64,000 bases of DNA from Vibrio alfacsensis (lineage in GTDB: Bacteria; Pseudomonadota; Gammaproteobacteria; Enterobacterales; Vibrionaceae). Shown piece after piece: positions 10,092 to 20,470 of the stretch. Position numbers and translations under genes: made by a program. Under the pieces are notes generated by a model, which was given only the letters and a program-made list of their open reading frames with translations, made no database searches and was not told where the DNA came from. Where the stretch lies: positions 2,790,001 to 2,854,000 of the forward strand of contig NZ_CP032093.1 in the NCBI RefSeq assembly GCF_003544875.1, read 5' to 3'. Within the stretch, counting starts at the first letter, position 1. Each line of letters begins with the position of its first letter.

Positions 10092-10108
10092 AATGAATGT
10101 GCTAGTGA

Positions 10109-11287
<1,179 letters not shown>

Positions 11288-11423
11288 TTACTCCGACTAC
11301 TTCGTGCGTGGATTAAATCTCATTTGCCATCAATCAATTCTAGCAGATGACAGATCTAAGCTCCCAGAGACCTAAAACCAAAACGTTGAGGCAAGAAACT
11401 TAGATATGTCGACTGCTACAAAT

Positions 11424-11450
11424 AAAAAACCCCGCCGAATAGGCAGGGCT
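11424..11450 (-). terminator. Terminator after rpmA
   Basis: A GC-rich 7-bp stem with one G-U wobble (GCCCTGCC / GGCGGGG on the minus strand) is followed by six T. It separates the rplU-rpmA transcript from cgtA. Confidence 0.75.
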
Positions 11451-11495
11451 TTTAAATTCAGCTATAAAGCTCAAATAATTAACCAAAAGGTTAAA

Positions 11496-11753
11496 TTACT
11501 CAGCTTCGATGCTTACAAACTTACGGTTCTTAGGACCTTTAACCTCGAACTTCACCTTACCTTCAGTAAGAGCGAATAGAGTGTGGTCTTTACCGATACC
11601 TACGTTGTTACCAGCGTGGAATTTAGTACCACGTTGACGAACAATGATGTTACCTGCAAGAACAGATTCACCACCGAAACGCTTAACACCTAGACGTTTG
11701 CTTTCTGAATCGCGGCCGTTACGAGTAGAACCACCAGCTTTTTTGTGTGCCAT
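11496..11753 (-). CDS. rpmA: 50S ribosomal protein L27
   Basis: Large-subunit protein whose N-terminal tail reaches the peptidyl transferase centre. The 85 residues begin [19 protein letters not shown], the canonical mature-type start without the Firmicutes N-terminal extension, and contain [21 protein letters not shown] good AGGAGAG ribosome binding site precedes the ATG. It lies 20 bases downstream of rplU and is cotranscribed with it. Confidence 0.98.
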
Positions 11754-11773
11754 TGTTGAACTCTCCTAATAGA

Positions 11774-12085
11774 TTAAGCGTTGATACCAGTGATCTTCAC
11801 TTCAGTGAACCACTGACGGTGACCCTGTTGCTTACGAGAGTGCTTACGACGACGGAACTTAACGATTTTAATTTTATCGCCACGACCGTGTTGTACAACT
11901 TCAGCAACAACTTTGCCGCCCTCTACAAGAGGAGCACCAACTTTGATGTCTTCGCCGTTAGCAACAAGAAGAACTTTATCAAATTCTACAGTTGCACCAG
12001 TTTCAACGTCTAATTTCTCTAAACGAAGAGTTTGACCTTCGCTTACACGGTGTTGTTTACCACCAGATTGGAAAACAGCGTACAT
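11774..12085 (-). CDS. rplU: 50S ribosomal protein L21
   Basis: Large-subunit protein that binds 23S rRNA near L20. The 103 residues begin [20 protein letters not shown] and end with the RNA-binding [20 protein letters not shown] region. GGAGT precedes the ATG. The promoter must lie in the 267-bp divergent interval shared with ispB. No leader RNA that I recognise is present. Confidence 0.98.
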   Translation of the reverse strand: MYAVFQSGGKQHRVSEGQTLRLEKLDVETGATVEFDKVLLVANGEDIKVGAPLVEGGKVVAEVVQHGRGDKIKIVKFRRRKHSRKQQGHRQWFTEVKITGINA

Positions 12086-12352
12086 ATTTTACTCCGCTTT
12101 TTCCGCACAGCCTGCAATCATTATTTGAGCTAGGGTGTGCGCTAAACTAATCATCAATAGGGCGCAGATTCTACAGAAGAGATGCCCCTATGACAAGCCA
12201 TATTTTGAAATAATTGGCGAAAAGCTAATCGCCAAAGAAAAGTGCGGCAATCATGCCCTTTAGTAATGTATTAATCAACGTTTTTAGTGTATTATTCGAC
12301 AATTATACAATTCGAATAAGCCTTGCAGGGTCTAACTTCAGCCGGATATACG

Positions 12353-13324
12353 ATGGATTTTAAAACTATCCAAGCGCTTACTGCCGATGACATGGCAAAA
12401 GTGAATGAAACAATTCAAGCCCAACTAAATTCTGATGTCTCTTTAATCAACCAACTCGGTTTTTATATCGTGAGTGGTGGAGGCAAACGCCTAAGACCGC
12501 TTCTGGCAATATTGTCAGCGCGTGCACTTGGCTACCAAGGTAGTGGACATACCATGGCGGCGGCGTTTATCGAGTTCATCCATACAGCAACTTTGCTGCA
12601 TGATGACGTCGTCGATGAATCAGATATGCGACGTGGTAAAGCGACCGCCAATGCTGCATTTGGCAACGCCGCTAGCGTACTTGTTGGGGATTTTATCTAT
12701 ACTCGCTCATTTCAAATGATGACAGAGCTAGGATCAATGAAGATCCTTAAGCTAATGAGTGAAGCAGTTAATGTGATCGCAGAGGGTGAGGTTCAGCAGT
12801 TAATGAACTGCAATGATCCTGACACCACAGAAGAAAGCTACATGCAGGTCATTTACTCTAAGACCGCACGCTTGTTTGAATCTGCGACCCAAATTGGTGC
12901 CATCTTGAACGAAGCACCAGAAGAAGTCGAAGTCGCACTACAAAATTATGGTAAATATCTAGGCACCGCTTTCCAACTGATCGACGACGTGATGGATTAC
13001 ACGTCTGACGGTGAGGATATGGGTAAAAACGTTGGTGATGATTTGGCTGAAGGCAAACCAACGCTTCCCCTACTTCATGCAATGCGAAATACCACTCCAG
13101 AGAATGCACTGATGATTCGTGAGGCCATAGAAAAAGCCAACGGAATGGACCGACTTGAAGAAATCCTTGCGGTAATGAAAGACGCCGGTTCTTTAGAGTA
13201 CACCACGCAAAGAGCACTCGATGAAGCAGATAAAGCGATTGCTGAACTCGCGATTCTTCCTGAATCGGATTATAAGCAAGCGCTAGTTACCTTAGCTCAC
13301 ATGGCTGTGAAGCGTACAAGTTAG
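12353..13324 (+). CDS. ispB: Octaprenyl diphosphate synthase IspB
   Basis: Elongates farnesyl diphosphate with isopentenyl diphosphate to make the octaprenyl side chain of ubiquinone and menaquinone. Started at 12353, the protein has 323 residues, exactly the E. coli length, beginning MDFKTIQALTADDMAKVN. It shows both Asp-rich prenyltransferase motifs: DDVVDES (84-90) and FQLIDDVMDY (208-217). GGKRLRP (43-49) binds isopentenyl diphosphate. An in-frame ATG at 12323 would add ten residues without family support. It diverges from rplU and ends at a strong terminator. Confidence 0.96.
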   Translation: MDFKTIQALTADDMAKVNETIQAQLNSDVSLINQLGFYIVSGGGKRLRPLLAILSARALGYQGSGHTMAAAFIEFIHTATLLHDDVVDESDMRRGKATANAAFGNAASVLVGDFIYTRSFQMMTELGSMKILKLMSEAVNVIAEGEVQQLMNCNDPDTTEESYMQVIYSKTARLFESATQIGAILNEAPEEVEVALQNYGKYLGTAFQLIDDVMDYTSDGEDMGKNVGDDLAEGKPTLPLLHAMRNTTPENALMIREAIEKANGMDRLEEILAVMKDAGSLEYTTQRALDEADKAIAELAILPESDYKQALVTLAHMAVKRTS

Positions 13325-13342
13325 CCGTAAACGTCAGACCCT

Positions 13343-13376
13343 AAAAAAGGAAGAGCACTGAAACTCTTCCTTTTTT
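13343..13376 (+). terminator. Terminator after ispB
   Basis: The stem AAAAAAGGAAGAG / CTCTTCCTTTTTT has an 8-base loop and ends in a T6 tract, 18 bases after the ispB stop. Confidence 0.88.
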
Positions 13377-13443
13377 GTTGCTTATTTTTAATCGCTGTAA
13401 TCATACAACCGATCTACCACGTAAGCCTGTACTAGCATAGTGC

Positions 13444-13638
13444 CTAGTAATAACGATCAGAATTGCCATGCAGTTGCGGGTTATCTTCTATCTCATCAAA
13501 GCTTACCGCTAACTGCTCTTCTGATCCCTGCTTACTCAGTAGCACGGTCTCCGCTTCACGATCAACCACGATAATCGTCCCCACCCCTTGCTGACACTCA
13601 ACCACCATGCCTTTGCGAATTTGATTTGCTTCCACCAT
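13444..13638 (-). CDS. Conserved small hypothetical protein (64 aa)
   Basis: A 64-residue protein with no family I can name. It begins MVEANQIRKGMVVECQQGVG and is rich in Val, Gln and Glu, with alternating hydrophobic residues (GTIIVVDREAETVLLSK) that suggest a small SH3-like or KOW-like beta barrel. It ends in a polar tail. The evidence that it is real is a strong GAGGAGGCG ribosome binding site directly before the ATG and coding-like composition. It sits between convergent ispB and co-directional mdh, whose terminator at about 13721-13747 isolates it, so it probably has its own promoter in the 145 bases upstream. Confidence 0.75.
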   Translation of the reverse strand: MVEANQIRKGMVVECQQGVGTIIVVDREAETVLLSKQGSEEQLAVSFDEIEDNPQLHGNSDRYY

Positions 13639-13720
13639 CGCCTCCTCAACTACGTATTTACCTCGACAAAACGAAGCTAGTTAGTTCAGAGAGTATTACG
13701 GTAAAAAAAATGAAAAGATC

Positions 13721-13747
13721 AAAAAAGCCGATCAAAGGATCGGCTTT
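13721..13747 (-). terminator. Terminator after mdh
   Basis: A 10-bp perfect stem (AAAGCCGATC / GATCGGCTTT) with a 4-base loop is followed by a T6 tract on the minus strand, 36 bases beyond the mdh stop. Confidence 0.88.
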
Positions 13748-13783
13748 CTACTTCAATATGGCTTCCTCTGTATAAAGAGGCGC

Positions 13784-14719
13784 TTATTTTGCGAATTCAA
13801 CACCAATATTGATATCGCCATTTAGCGTTTCTAGCATGCCATCAAGCGCTGATTTCTCATAGTCACTCAGTACACCGTAGCTTAGCACTTCTTCTACGCC
13901 GTCTTTACCGAGCTTCACAGGCTGTGCGAAGTATGTGGCATGCTCGCCGTCACCTTCAACGTAAGCACATTCAACAACCCCTTCTTCACCTTGAAGCGCA
14001 CGTACAAGTGCTAGACCAAAGCGACACGCCGCTTGACCCATAGATAGAGTCGCGCTGCCGCCACCAGCTTTTGCTTCTACAACTTCTGTACCTGCATTCT
14101 GGATACGTTTTGTCAGAGCTTCCACTTCTTCTGCTGTGAACTCAACACCTTCCACCTGAGACAGTAGTGGAAGGATTGTTACGCCAGAGTGACCACCAAT
14201 AACAGGAACACGAACATCACCTGGATCTTTATCTTTTAGCTCAGCAACAAACGTTTCTGAACGGATAACGTCTAGAGTGGTAACACCAAATAGTTTACGT
14301 TTGTCATAGACACCCGCTTTCTTAAGAACTTCAGCAGCAATTGGTACTGTTGTGTTAACCGGGTTAGTAATAATACCAACACATGCCGTTGGGCACACAA
14401 CGGCAATTTTTTCTGCTAATGATTTAACGATACCCGCATTCACATTGAACAGATCCGCACGATCCATACCAGGTTTACGAGCTACACCAGCTGAAATTAA
14501 AACCACATCCGCTCCTTCAAGTGCAGGAGTTGGATCTTCACCAGCATAACCTTTAATCGAAACAGGCGTAGGGATATGGCTAAGATCTGCTGCCACGCCT
14601 GGAGTAACAGGGGCAATATCATACAAAGCCAGATCCGAACCAGCAGGAAGGCGGTTCTTGAGCAAAAGGGCAAGGGCTTGACCAATGCCGCCAGCGGCAC
14701 CAATAACGGCTACTTTCAT
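13784..14719 (-). CDS. mdh: Malate dehydrogenase Mdh (NAD-dependent)
   Basis: Interconverts malate and oxaloacetate in the TCA cycle. The 311-residue protein shows the NAD-binding GAAGGIGQ motif (7-14), the substrate arginines R81, R87 and R153, the catalytic pair D150/H177 (in VIGGHSGVT) and TNPVNTTVP. Length and sequence match the E. coli/Vibrio Mdh class. AAGGAG precedes the ATG. It diverges from argR across a 333-bp interval. Confidence 0.98.
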   Translation of the reverse strand: MKVAVIGAAGGIGQALALLLKNRLPAGSDLALYDIAPVTPGVAADLSHIPTPVSIKGYAGEDPTPALEGADVVLISAGVARKPGMDRADLFNVNAGIVKSLAEKIAVVCPTACVGIITNPVNTTVPIAAEVLKKAGVYDKRKLFGVTTLDVIRSETFVAELKDKDPGDVRVPVIGGHSGVTILPLLSQVEGVEFTAEEVEALTKRIQNAGTEVVEAKAGGGSATLSMGQAACRFGLALVRALQGEEGVVECAYVEGDGEHATYFAQPVKLGKDGVEEVLSYGVLSDYEKSALDGMLETLNGDINIGVEFAK

Positions 14720-15052
14720 GTAGTTCTCCTTGAGAGTATTTCTCTTATATAAACGTATTCGTAGGGTGTTTTGTAACCAGTAAAAACAAAACTATCGGAA
14801 TCACAACTTGATTACAATCAATTAACGCTAGCTTTGCGACCTCGCGCAACTCACCACCGACGTGCTACAAATAAGGGGCTGATTATTCTCTCATTATATT
14901 GAAAAGACAAGAAATCTCACCCACCAAAATGGCATACTATTTATGATTTACAGTGACTGGATTAACACTATCTTGTGTAGACTTGGTACTAGTTGAATAT
15001 CTATGCGAGAATATGCAAAATTGCTATTCCAAATGAGAGAATAATGACAACT
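14720..15052. other. mdh-argR divergent intergenic region
   Basis: This 333-bp gene-free interval must hold the promoters of both mdh and argR. It is AT-rich towards argR. At about 14994-15030 two weak, roughly 21-bp-spaced elements (TGAATATCTATGCGA, then TGCAAAATTGC) loosely resemble paired ARG boxes, which would fit known ArgR autoregulation. The match is too imperfect to list as an operator. No RNA gene or small ORF with a credible ribosome binding site was seen. Confidence 0.5.
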
Positions 15053-15523
15053 ATGCGCAATTCAGAGAAACAAGATAACTTAGTCCGCGCTTTTAAAGCC
15101 TTATTAAAAGAAGAGAGCTTTGGTTCACAGGGTGAAATCGTCGATGCACTGAAACAACAAGGTTTCGAGAGCATCAACCAATCTAAAGTATCTCGTATGC
15201 TGACCAAATTTGGTGCTGTTCGTACCCGCAATGCAAAAATGGAAATGGTTTACTGTTTACCTGCAGAACTCGGCGTTCCAACCGTAAGTAGCTCACTACG
15301 TGAACTGGTTTTGGACATTGATCATAATGCCGCATTAGTTGTTATCCACACAGGTCCTGGCGCAGCCCAACTTATCGCACGCCTATTAGACTCCTTAGGG
15401 AAATCAGAAGGGATCTTAGGTGTCGTTGCTGGCGATGACACTATCTTCATCACACCAACAAAAACGGTAACAACTGAACAATTATTCCAGTCTGTTTGCG
15501 AGCTTTTTGAGTACGCAGGCTAA
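15053..15523 (+). CDS. argR: Arginine repressor ArgR
   Basis: Hexameric, arginine-dependent regulator of arginine metabolism and accessory factor for Xer recombination. The 156 residues begin [18 protein letters not shown], with a winged helix-turn-helix ([20 protein letters not shown], about 40-60) and a C-terminal arginine-binding/oligomerisation domain with [13 protein letters not shown] and GDDTIF. Length equals E. coli ArgR. An ATG at 15044 (three codons earlier) is an alternative. GAGAGA at 15035-15040 sits between ideal spacings for the two. An annotated start further upstream (14993) has no family support. Confidence 0.93.
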   Translation: MRNSEKQDNLVRAFKALLKEESFGSQGEIVDALKQQGFESINQSKVSRMLTKFGAVRTRNAKMEMVYCLPAELGVPTVSSSLRELVLDIDHNAALVVIHTGPGAAQLIARLLDSLGKSEGILGVVAGDDTIFITPTKTVTTEQLFQSVCELFEYAG

Positions 15524-15931
15524 GTGAATGTCTCGGGCTACAAAACTCATTCGAATTTGTAGCCCGTAAATAGTGTTAATTTTTTGCCTTATTACACACT
15601 GCTATTACCTAAAAAGCGTGATAATCCTCTCAGTGTGCATTTTTGATTATCATGAATAAATTAACATAACCTACTGTAAATAAAGCACAACCCTCTATTT
15701 TTCTCACCATTCAAACTGTAAAAAGTTTAGATTATTTCGCTAATTCTTTTAACAAAAAGATAATTTTCTGCCAATTTTTGTTATGATTCTTTCGCTTTTT
15801 CAAACGATCGGATTGAAAAGATGCCGTTTCCAAAGAGGAAACTCCTGAAATAATTTATATTTCCAAGCAAGTTCATGCGGCTTGGATATGGCGATTTCCG
15901 GGTTAATAATGAATATAAGGAAGGGAAATTC
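15524..15931. other. argR-TRAP intergenic region with leader hairpins
   Basis: A 408-bp AT-rich stretch without a credible gene. After the argR stem-loop it holds a plausible extended -10 promoter (TGTTATGAT ending at 15787), then a leader of about 140 bases. The leader has two short stem-loops, GTTTCC / GGAAAC (15826-15842) and CCAAGC / GCTTGG (15863-15885), before the receptor gene's AAGGAAGGG ribosome binding site. Either could tune expression of the abundant periplasmic receptor. Confidence 0.4.
15534..15584 (+). terminator. Stem-loop after argR, probable terminator
   Basis: An 11-bp perfect stem (CGGGCTACAAA / TTTGTAGCCCG) has an 11-base loop and lies 10 bases past the argR stop. The T-run (TTTTTT) comes only about 12 bases after the stem, which is further than usual for an intrinsic terminator. 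Confidence 0.5.
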
Positions 15932-16900
15932 ATGGCATTTAACAAACTTCTTAAAGTAGGCGCCATCGCAGCAGCAGTTATGGGTGCAGGCGCAGTTAAC
16001 GCTCAAGAGTTTATTACTATCGGTACTGGCTCTGTTACGGGTGTTTACTACCCTACTGGTGGTGCTATTTGTAAATTAGTAAACAAAGGTCGCAAAGACC
16101 ACAATGTTCGCTGTTCTGTTGAATCAACTGGCGGCTCAATTTACAACGTCAACACAATCCGTGCTGGCGAGCTAGACTTTGGTATCGTGCAATCGGATTG
16201 GCAATACCACGGCTACAACGGTACAAGTAAGTTTGCTGAACAAGGCCCGTACAACAAACTACGTGCAATGTTCTCTCTTCATACAGAACCTTTTAACATC
16301 ATCGCACGTGCCGACTCAGGCATTGAAAACGTTCAAGATCTAAAAGGGAAACGCGTAAACATTGGTAACCCAGGTTCTGGTGACCGCGCGACAATGGGCG
16401 TTGTTATGGATTCAATGGGCTGGACGAACGACAGCTTCAAGCTGGCTTCAGAACTAAAAGGCTCAGAGCGCTCTCAAGCCCTATGTGACAACAAGATCGA
16501 CGCATTCATCTACATGGTTGGACACCCGAACGGTTCAATCAAAGAAGCAACCACATCATGTGATGCTAAGCTTGTGTCTGCAACCGGCCCTGAAATCGAT
16601 AAGATTGTTGCTGACAACCCATACTATGCATTTAGTACGGTTCCTGCTGGCATGTACCGTGGTACTGATGGCGACATCAACAGCTTTGGCGTAGCGGCAA
16701 CAATGGTAACAACGTCAGATGTATCAGATGAAGTCGCATACAACGTTGCGAAAGCTGTATTTGAAAACTTCAATACGTTCAAGCGTCTGCACCCTGCATT
16801 TGCCAACCTGAAAAAAGAAGACATGGTGAAAGCAGGTCTTTCTATCCCTCTTCACCCAGGTGCAGAGAAATACTACAAAGAAGTAGGTCTACTTAAGTAA
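15932..16900 (+). CDS. TAXI family TRAP transporter solute-binding receptor
   Basis: Periplasmic substrate receptor of a tripartite ATP-independent transporter. From the ATG at 15932 it has 322 residues: a signal peptide ending AGAVNA, then FITIGTGSVTGVYYPTGGAIC, the signature opening of TAXI (TRAP-associated extracytoplasmic immunogenic) proteins, and NIGNPGSGDRATM, the conserved pocket loop. An upstream in-frame ATG at 15875 would bury the signal peptide and lacks a ribosome binding site, whereas AAGGAAGGG precedes 15932. The fused permease gene follows at 17208. Ligands of the TAXI class include glutamate-like compounds and dicarboxylates; the ligand here is unknown. Confidence 0.92.
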   Translation: MAFNKLLKVGAIAAAVMGAGAVNAQEFITIGTGSVTGVYYPTGGAICKLVNKGRKDHNVRCSVESTGGSIYNVNTIRAGELDFGIVQSDWQYHGYNGTSKFAEQGPYNKLRAMFSLHTEPFNIIARADSGIENVQDLKGKRVNIGNPGSGDRATMGVVMDSMGWTNDSFKLASELKGSERSQALCDNKIDAFIYMVGHPNGSIKEATTSCDAKLVSATGPEIDKIVADNPYYAFSTVPAGMYRGTDGDINSFGVAATMVTTSDVSDEVAYNVAKAVFENFNTFKRLHPAFANLKKEDMVKAGLSIPLHPGAEKYYKEVGLLK

Positions 16901-16911
16901 GTACTTACTAC

Positions 16912-16983
16912 ACCCAAGTTAAATTGAAAACTTGGGTATACCTCCACACTCAGTGAGAAAAGATGGTTTCTTTCTGAGTGTGG
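16912..16983 (+). other. Two tandem stem-loops between TRAP receptor and permease
   Basis: The first hairpin is ACCCAAGTT / AACTTGGGT (16912-16937, 8-base loop). The second is CCACACTCAG / CTGAGTGTGG (16944-16983) with an inner AGAAA / TTTCT helix. Neither has a terminator T-run. Their position after a receptor gene and before its permease is the usual place for 3'-end-protecting hairpins that let receptor mRNA outnumber permease mRNA. The rest of the 307-bp gap shows no gene. Confidence 0.55.
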
Positions 16984-17207
16984 TAACTGAGTGTTCATCA
17001 TTCAGTATCCACCGAGCGGCTTTTCCAAAGTCGAGCTCACTCACCTAAAAAATAACGGCTTATTCACCAATCATTGTTACTAATGAGCTGGATCATATAG
17101 CGAAACACTCGACAGCAAACTTCTCTCTATTCACTACACTCATAGAGACGAAGCCGGGTTCTCGAAACAAAAAACAGACAGGACCATCAATAATAAGGAA
17201 AAAGTAC

Positions 17208-19787
17208 ATGTCGACGAATAATACTCCGTCACAAGATGTGCAAGAGATGGTAGCTCAGTCAGACACAGGAGCACGCCGCCCAGTAGGCTTACAAGGCCGA
17301 ATTTTATGGTTTGTTCCCCTCTGCTGGTCACTATTTCAATTGTGGTATGCCTCTCCGCTACCATTTATTTTCAATTTTGGCGTATTGAACGACACGGAAG
17401 CACGAGCGATTCATCTCACTTTTGCCACTTTTCTTGCTTTCACGGCTTACCCAGCAATGAAGAACTCTCCGCGTGACCATATTCCTCTTATCGATTGGAT
17501 ATTGGCGCTTGCCGGAAGTTTTGCTGCTGCCTACATTTATATTTTTTACACTGAACTCGCTGGTCGCTCAGGCGCACCAACCACCGTTGATATCGTCGTC
17601 TCGGTTACGGGGATGGCTTTATTGCTTGAAGCAACCCGACGCGCTCTTGGGCCACCATTAATGGTCGTTGCTGCTGTTTTCCTGCTTTACACTTTTGCAG
17701 GACCACACATGCCCGACGTCATAGCACATAAAGGGGCAAGCCTGAATAAAGCTATGTCGCATTTATGGTTGACTACCGAGGGGGTATTCGGCGTCGCACT
17801 GGGTGTATCGACTTCTTTCGTCTTCTTATTCGTCTTGTTTGGTGCCATGTTAGAGCGAGCAGGCGCTGGCGCTTATTTTATAAAAGTTGCGTTTTCGCTA
17901 CTTGGTCATATGAAAGGTGGGCCAGCAAAAGCGGCGGTTGTGGCTTCTGGCTTGTCAGGGCTGGTATCAGGATCTTCTATCGCCAACGTCGTTACCACAG
18001 GGACCTTTACCATTCCTTTGATGAAGCGAGTAGGCTTCCCTGGAACCAAAGCAGGCGCGGTAGAAGTCGCAGCGTCAACCAATGGCCAATTAACGCCACC
18101 TATCATGGGGGCGGCAGCATTCCTAATGGTGGAATACGTAGGCATTTCATATGTTGAAGTCATCAAAGCCGCCCTACTTCCAGCGCTTATTTCTTACATC
18201 GCACTCATTTACATTGTTCACCTTGAAGCCTGTAAAGCAGGTATGACTGGGCTACCGCGCCGTCATAATCCTACCTTGGTGCAAAGCTTATTGTCTTTTA
18301 CTGGTACGATTCTCGGTCTGTGCGTCATTAGTGCTCTTGTCTATTACGGGGTGGGTTGGACCAAAGATGTATTTGGTGCTGCCGCAACGCCAATAGTGAC
18401 CATCGCGTTACTGATTGCTTATGTTGGCCTTGTGAAAATATCCGCTAACCACATCAAAGATGGCGCGATTGAAATTGATGCCGAGCTGACAGAAGTGCCA
18501 GATCCAGGCCCAACGATTAAATCAGGCCTCCATTACCTACTACCGATCGTCGTGCTGGTTTGGTGTTTGACTGTCGAGCGTTTCTCTCCGGGGTTATCTG
18601 CATTCTGGGCAACGGTATTTATGATCTTTATTTTGCTGACTCAGCGCCCATTGATTGCATTGCTATCAAAACAAGGTGACTTGGTTGAGCAAACTAAAGA
18701 CGGCTTCATCGACTTAGCCGAGAGCTTGGTCTCTGGTGCTCGCAACATGATCGGTATCGGTGTAGCAACTGCGGCGGCAGGTACTGTGGTTGGTGTGGTT
18801 ACCCTTACTGGCATCGGCCTAGTAATGACGGACTTCGTGGAGTTCATTTCCGGTGGTAGCCTAATTTTGATGTTGGTGTTTACCGCCGTGATCAGTTTGA
18901 TTTTGGGCATGGGCCTGCCAACCACAGCAAACTATATTGTGGTATCCACACTAATGGCACCTGTGATTGTGACCCTAGGGGCGGCACATGGCTTAATCAT
19001 TCCATTGATTGCAGTGCATCTATTTGTGTTTTATTTCGGTATCCTTGCCGATGATACACCGCCAGTTGGCTTAGCTGCTTTTGCCGCCGCCGCCATTGCA
19101 AAATCAGACCCAATTCGCACCGGTATTCAAGGTTTTACCTACGATATTCGTACCGCTATTTTGCCATTTATGTTCGTGTTCAATACTCAGCTATTAATGA
19201 TGGGGATTGATTCATGGTGGCATCTCGCCTTAACCGTTATTTCGTCCATCATTGCCATGTTGATCTTCTCTGCAGCAACACAAGGTTGGTGGTTTACGAA
19301 AAACAAATGGTGGGAAACCATTCTATTATTAATATTGACGTTCTCATTCCTACGTCCGGGATATTGGTGGGACATGCTCTATCCAGCGAAAGTTCTTTCG
19401 CCTGGGGTTGAGATAGCTCAAATCACCGAGGGGTTAAATGTAGGAGAATCCATTGAGCTACGTGTTGCAGGTGAAAATTTGGAGGGTAATTACGTTGAAA
19501 AAACCGTACGCCTTCCATTTGAAGACAACGCAACCTCAGCAGAGGATCGTATTGCCTCAATGGGCTTAATGCTGACCGAAAATGACGGCAAGATGATCGT
19601 TGATATGGTCGAGTTTGGTAGCCCTGCGGAGTCTTCTGGGATCGATTTTGATTGGGAGATAAAGTCCGTCATTCAAAATGCCGAGAGACCAATGAAAGAG
19701 TGGGTATTTGTCCCAAGCTTGTTGATATTGCTTGTGCTTGCCATGAACCAAAAACGTCGTGCTCGTAACGAACAACTGAGCGCATAA
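17208..19787 (+). CDS. TRAP transporter fused permease (4TM/12TM)
   Basis: Inner membrane part of a TAXI-type TRAP transporter, driven by an ion gradient. The 859-residue protein fuses the small (DctQ-like) and large (DctM-like) subunits. Hydrophobic spans run from about residue 30 to 700, including FVFLFVLFGAMLERAGAG, the SGLVSGSSIANVVTTGTFTIP signature (split here over two motifs) and the repeated LGMGLPTTANY / FYFGILADDTPPVG segments of DctM. The last 150 residues form a soluble DUF3394-like extension with a PDZ-like look, followed by a final TM span. AAGGAAAAAGTAC precedes the ATG. It works with the receptor upstream and is followed by a universal stress protein. Confidence 0.93.
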   Translation: MSTNNTPSQDVQEMVAQSDTGARRPVGLQGRILWFVPLCWSLFQLWYASPLPFIFNFGVLNDTEARAIHLTFATFLAFTAYPAMKNSPRDHIPLIDWILALAGSFAAAYIYIFYTELAGRSGAPTTVDIVVSVTGMALLLEATRRALGPPLMVVAAVFLLYTFAGPHMPDVIAHKGASLNKAMSHLWLTTEGVFGVALGVSTSFVFLFVLFGAMLERAGAGAYFIKVAFSLLGHMKGGPAKAAVVASGLSGLVSGSSIANVVTTGTFTIPLMKRVGFPGTKAGAVEVAASTNGQLTPPIMGAAAFLMVEYVGISYVEVIKAALLPALISYIALIYIVHLEACKAGMTGLPRRHNPTLVQSLLSFTGTILGLCVISALVYYGVGWTKDVFGAAATPIVTIALLIAYVGLVKISANHIKDGAIEIDAELTEVPDPGPTIKSGLHYLLPIVVLVWCLTVERFSPGLSAFWATVFMIFILLTQRPLIALLSKQGDLVEQTKDGFIDLAESLVSGARNMIGIGVATAAAGTVVGVVTLTGIGLVMTDFVEFISGGSLILMLVFTAVISLILGMGLPTTANYIVVSTLMAPVIVTLGAAHGLIIPLIAVHLFVFYFGILADDTPPVGLAAFAAAAIAKSDPIRTGIQGFTYDIRTAILPFMFVFNTQLLMMGIDSWWHLALTVISSIIAMLIFSAATQGWWFTKNKWWETILLLILTFSFLRPGYWWDMLYPAKVLSPGVEIAQITEGLNVGESIELRVAGENLEGNYVEKTVRLPFEDNATSAEDRIASMGLMLTENDGKMIVDMVEFGSPAESSGIDFDWEIKSVIQNAERPMKEWVFVPSLLILLVLAMNQKRRARNEQLSA

Positions 19788-19831
19788 CTGATTTGGCCCT
19801 GATGTATTGGGGCCTCAATGAGAGACATTGA

Positions 19832-20269
19832 ATGTACAAACAAATTCTTGTTCCGGTCGATCTTAACGATCAAGGCTTTTGTGATCGCGCGGTCAAACTT
19901 GCGGTCTGGCAAGCAAAACAAGCCAATGCAGAAGTACACCTTCTCACGGTTGTGCCTGGTATTCATATGTCGATGGTCGCCACTTATTTCCCAAAAGATG
20001 CGGCGATGAAGATGAAGCAAGATGTGAAGCAACAGCTCAAAGCATTTGCGAATGACAACATTGATGATGAGGTGATCTATAAAGTGCATGTTGCTGAGGG
20101 AAAGCCTTACACCACCATTCTTGATTACGCGGAACGTTTAGGGGCAGATCTGATCATTATGCCAAGCCATAAGCGCTCGAAAATCAACAAAGTGATGTTA
20201 GGTTCGGTCGCAAGTAAAGTGGTCGAACACTCTCCGATCAATGTCATGGTTGTCAAACCACAAAGTTAA
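19832..20269 (+). CDS. Universal stress protein, UspA family, TRAP-linked
   Basis: A 145-residue single-domain Usp, beginning MYKQILVPVDLNDQGFCDRA. It carries the ATP-binding Gly motif GSVASKVVEHSPINVMVV near the C terminus, so an ATP-binding (UspFG/TeaD-like) type is likely. It starts 44 bases after the fused TRAP permease and is probably cotranscribed. This mirrors Halomonas teaABCD, where the Usp TeaD modulates the TRAP transporter. A regulatory role towards this transporter is an inference from that parallel. Confidence 0.9.
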   Translation: MYKQILVPVDLNDQGFCDRAVKLAVWQAKQANAEVHLLTVVPGIHMSMVATYFPKDAAMKMKQDVKQQLKAFANDNIDDEVIYKVHVAEGKPYTTILDYAERLGADLIIMPSHKRSKINKVMLGSVASKVVEHSPINVMVVKPQS

Positions 20270-20304
20270 TCATTCGGCGAGTCATCCGAACTCATACTCT
20301 GAAC

Positions 20305-20341
20305 TAAAAAAGGTTGATGCATGGCATCAACCTTTTGTTTT
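20305..20341. terminator. Terminator after usp, probably bidirectional
   Basis: A 13-bp perfect stem (AAAAGGTTGATGC / GCATCAACCTTTT) has a 3-base loop. It is flanked by A and T tracts, so it can end the TRAP-usp transcript and also the thiBPQ transcript coming from the other side. The 130 bases between it and thiQ show nothing else. Confidence 0.8.
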
Positions 20342-20470
20342 TCTGTTCTAAGTGGCTTATATCCGTCACTATAAGTCCGAGATCAGAGTTCGCCTTATCA
20401 CAAGCTAGGATGATCCATTGATGATTACGATTAAGTGATGACGACGATAAGCGATTCACTACAATGAACA

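Noticed and set aside
12086..12352. Leader RNA for rplU or a small RNA in the rplU-ispB gap
   Set aside because: No recognisable leader structure or terminator inside; it reads as a divergent promoter region.
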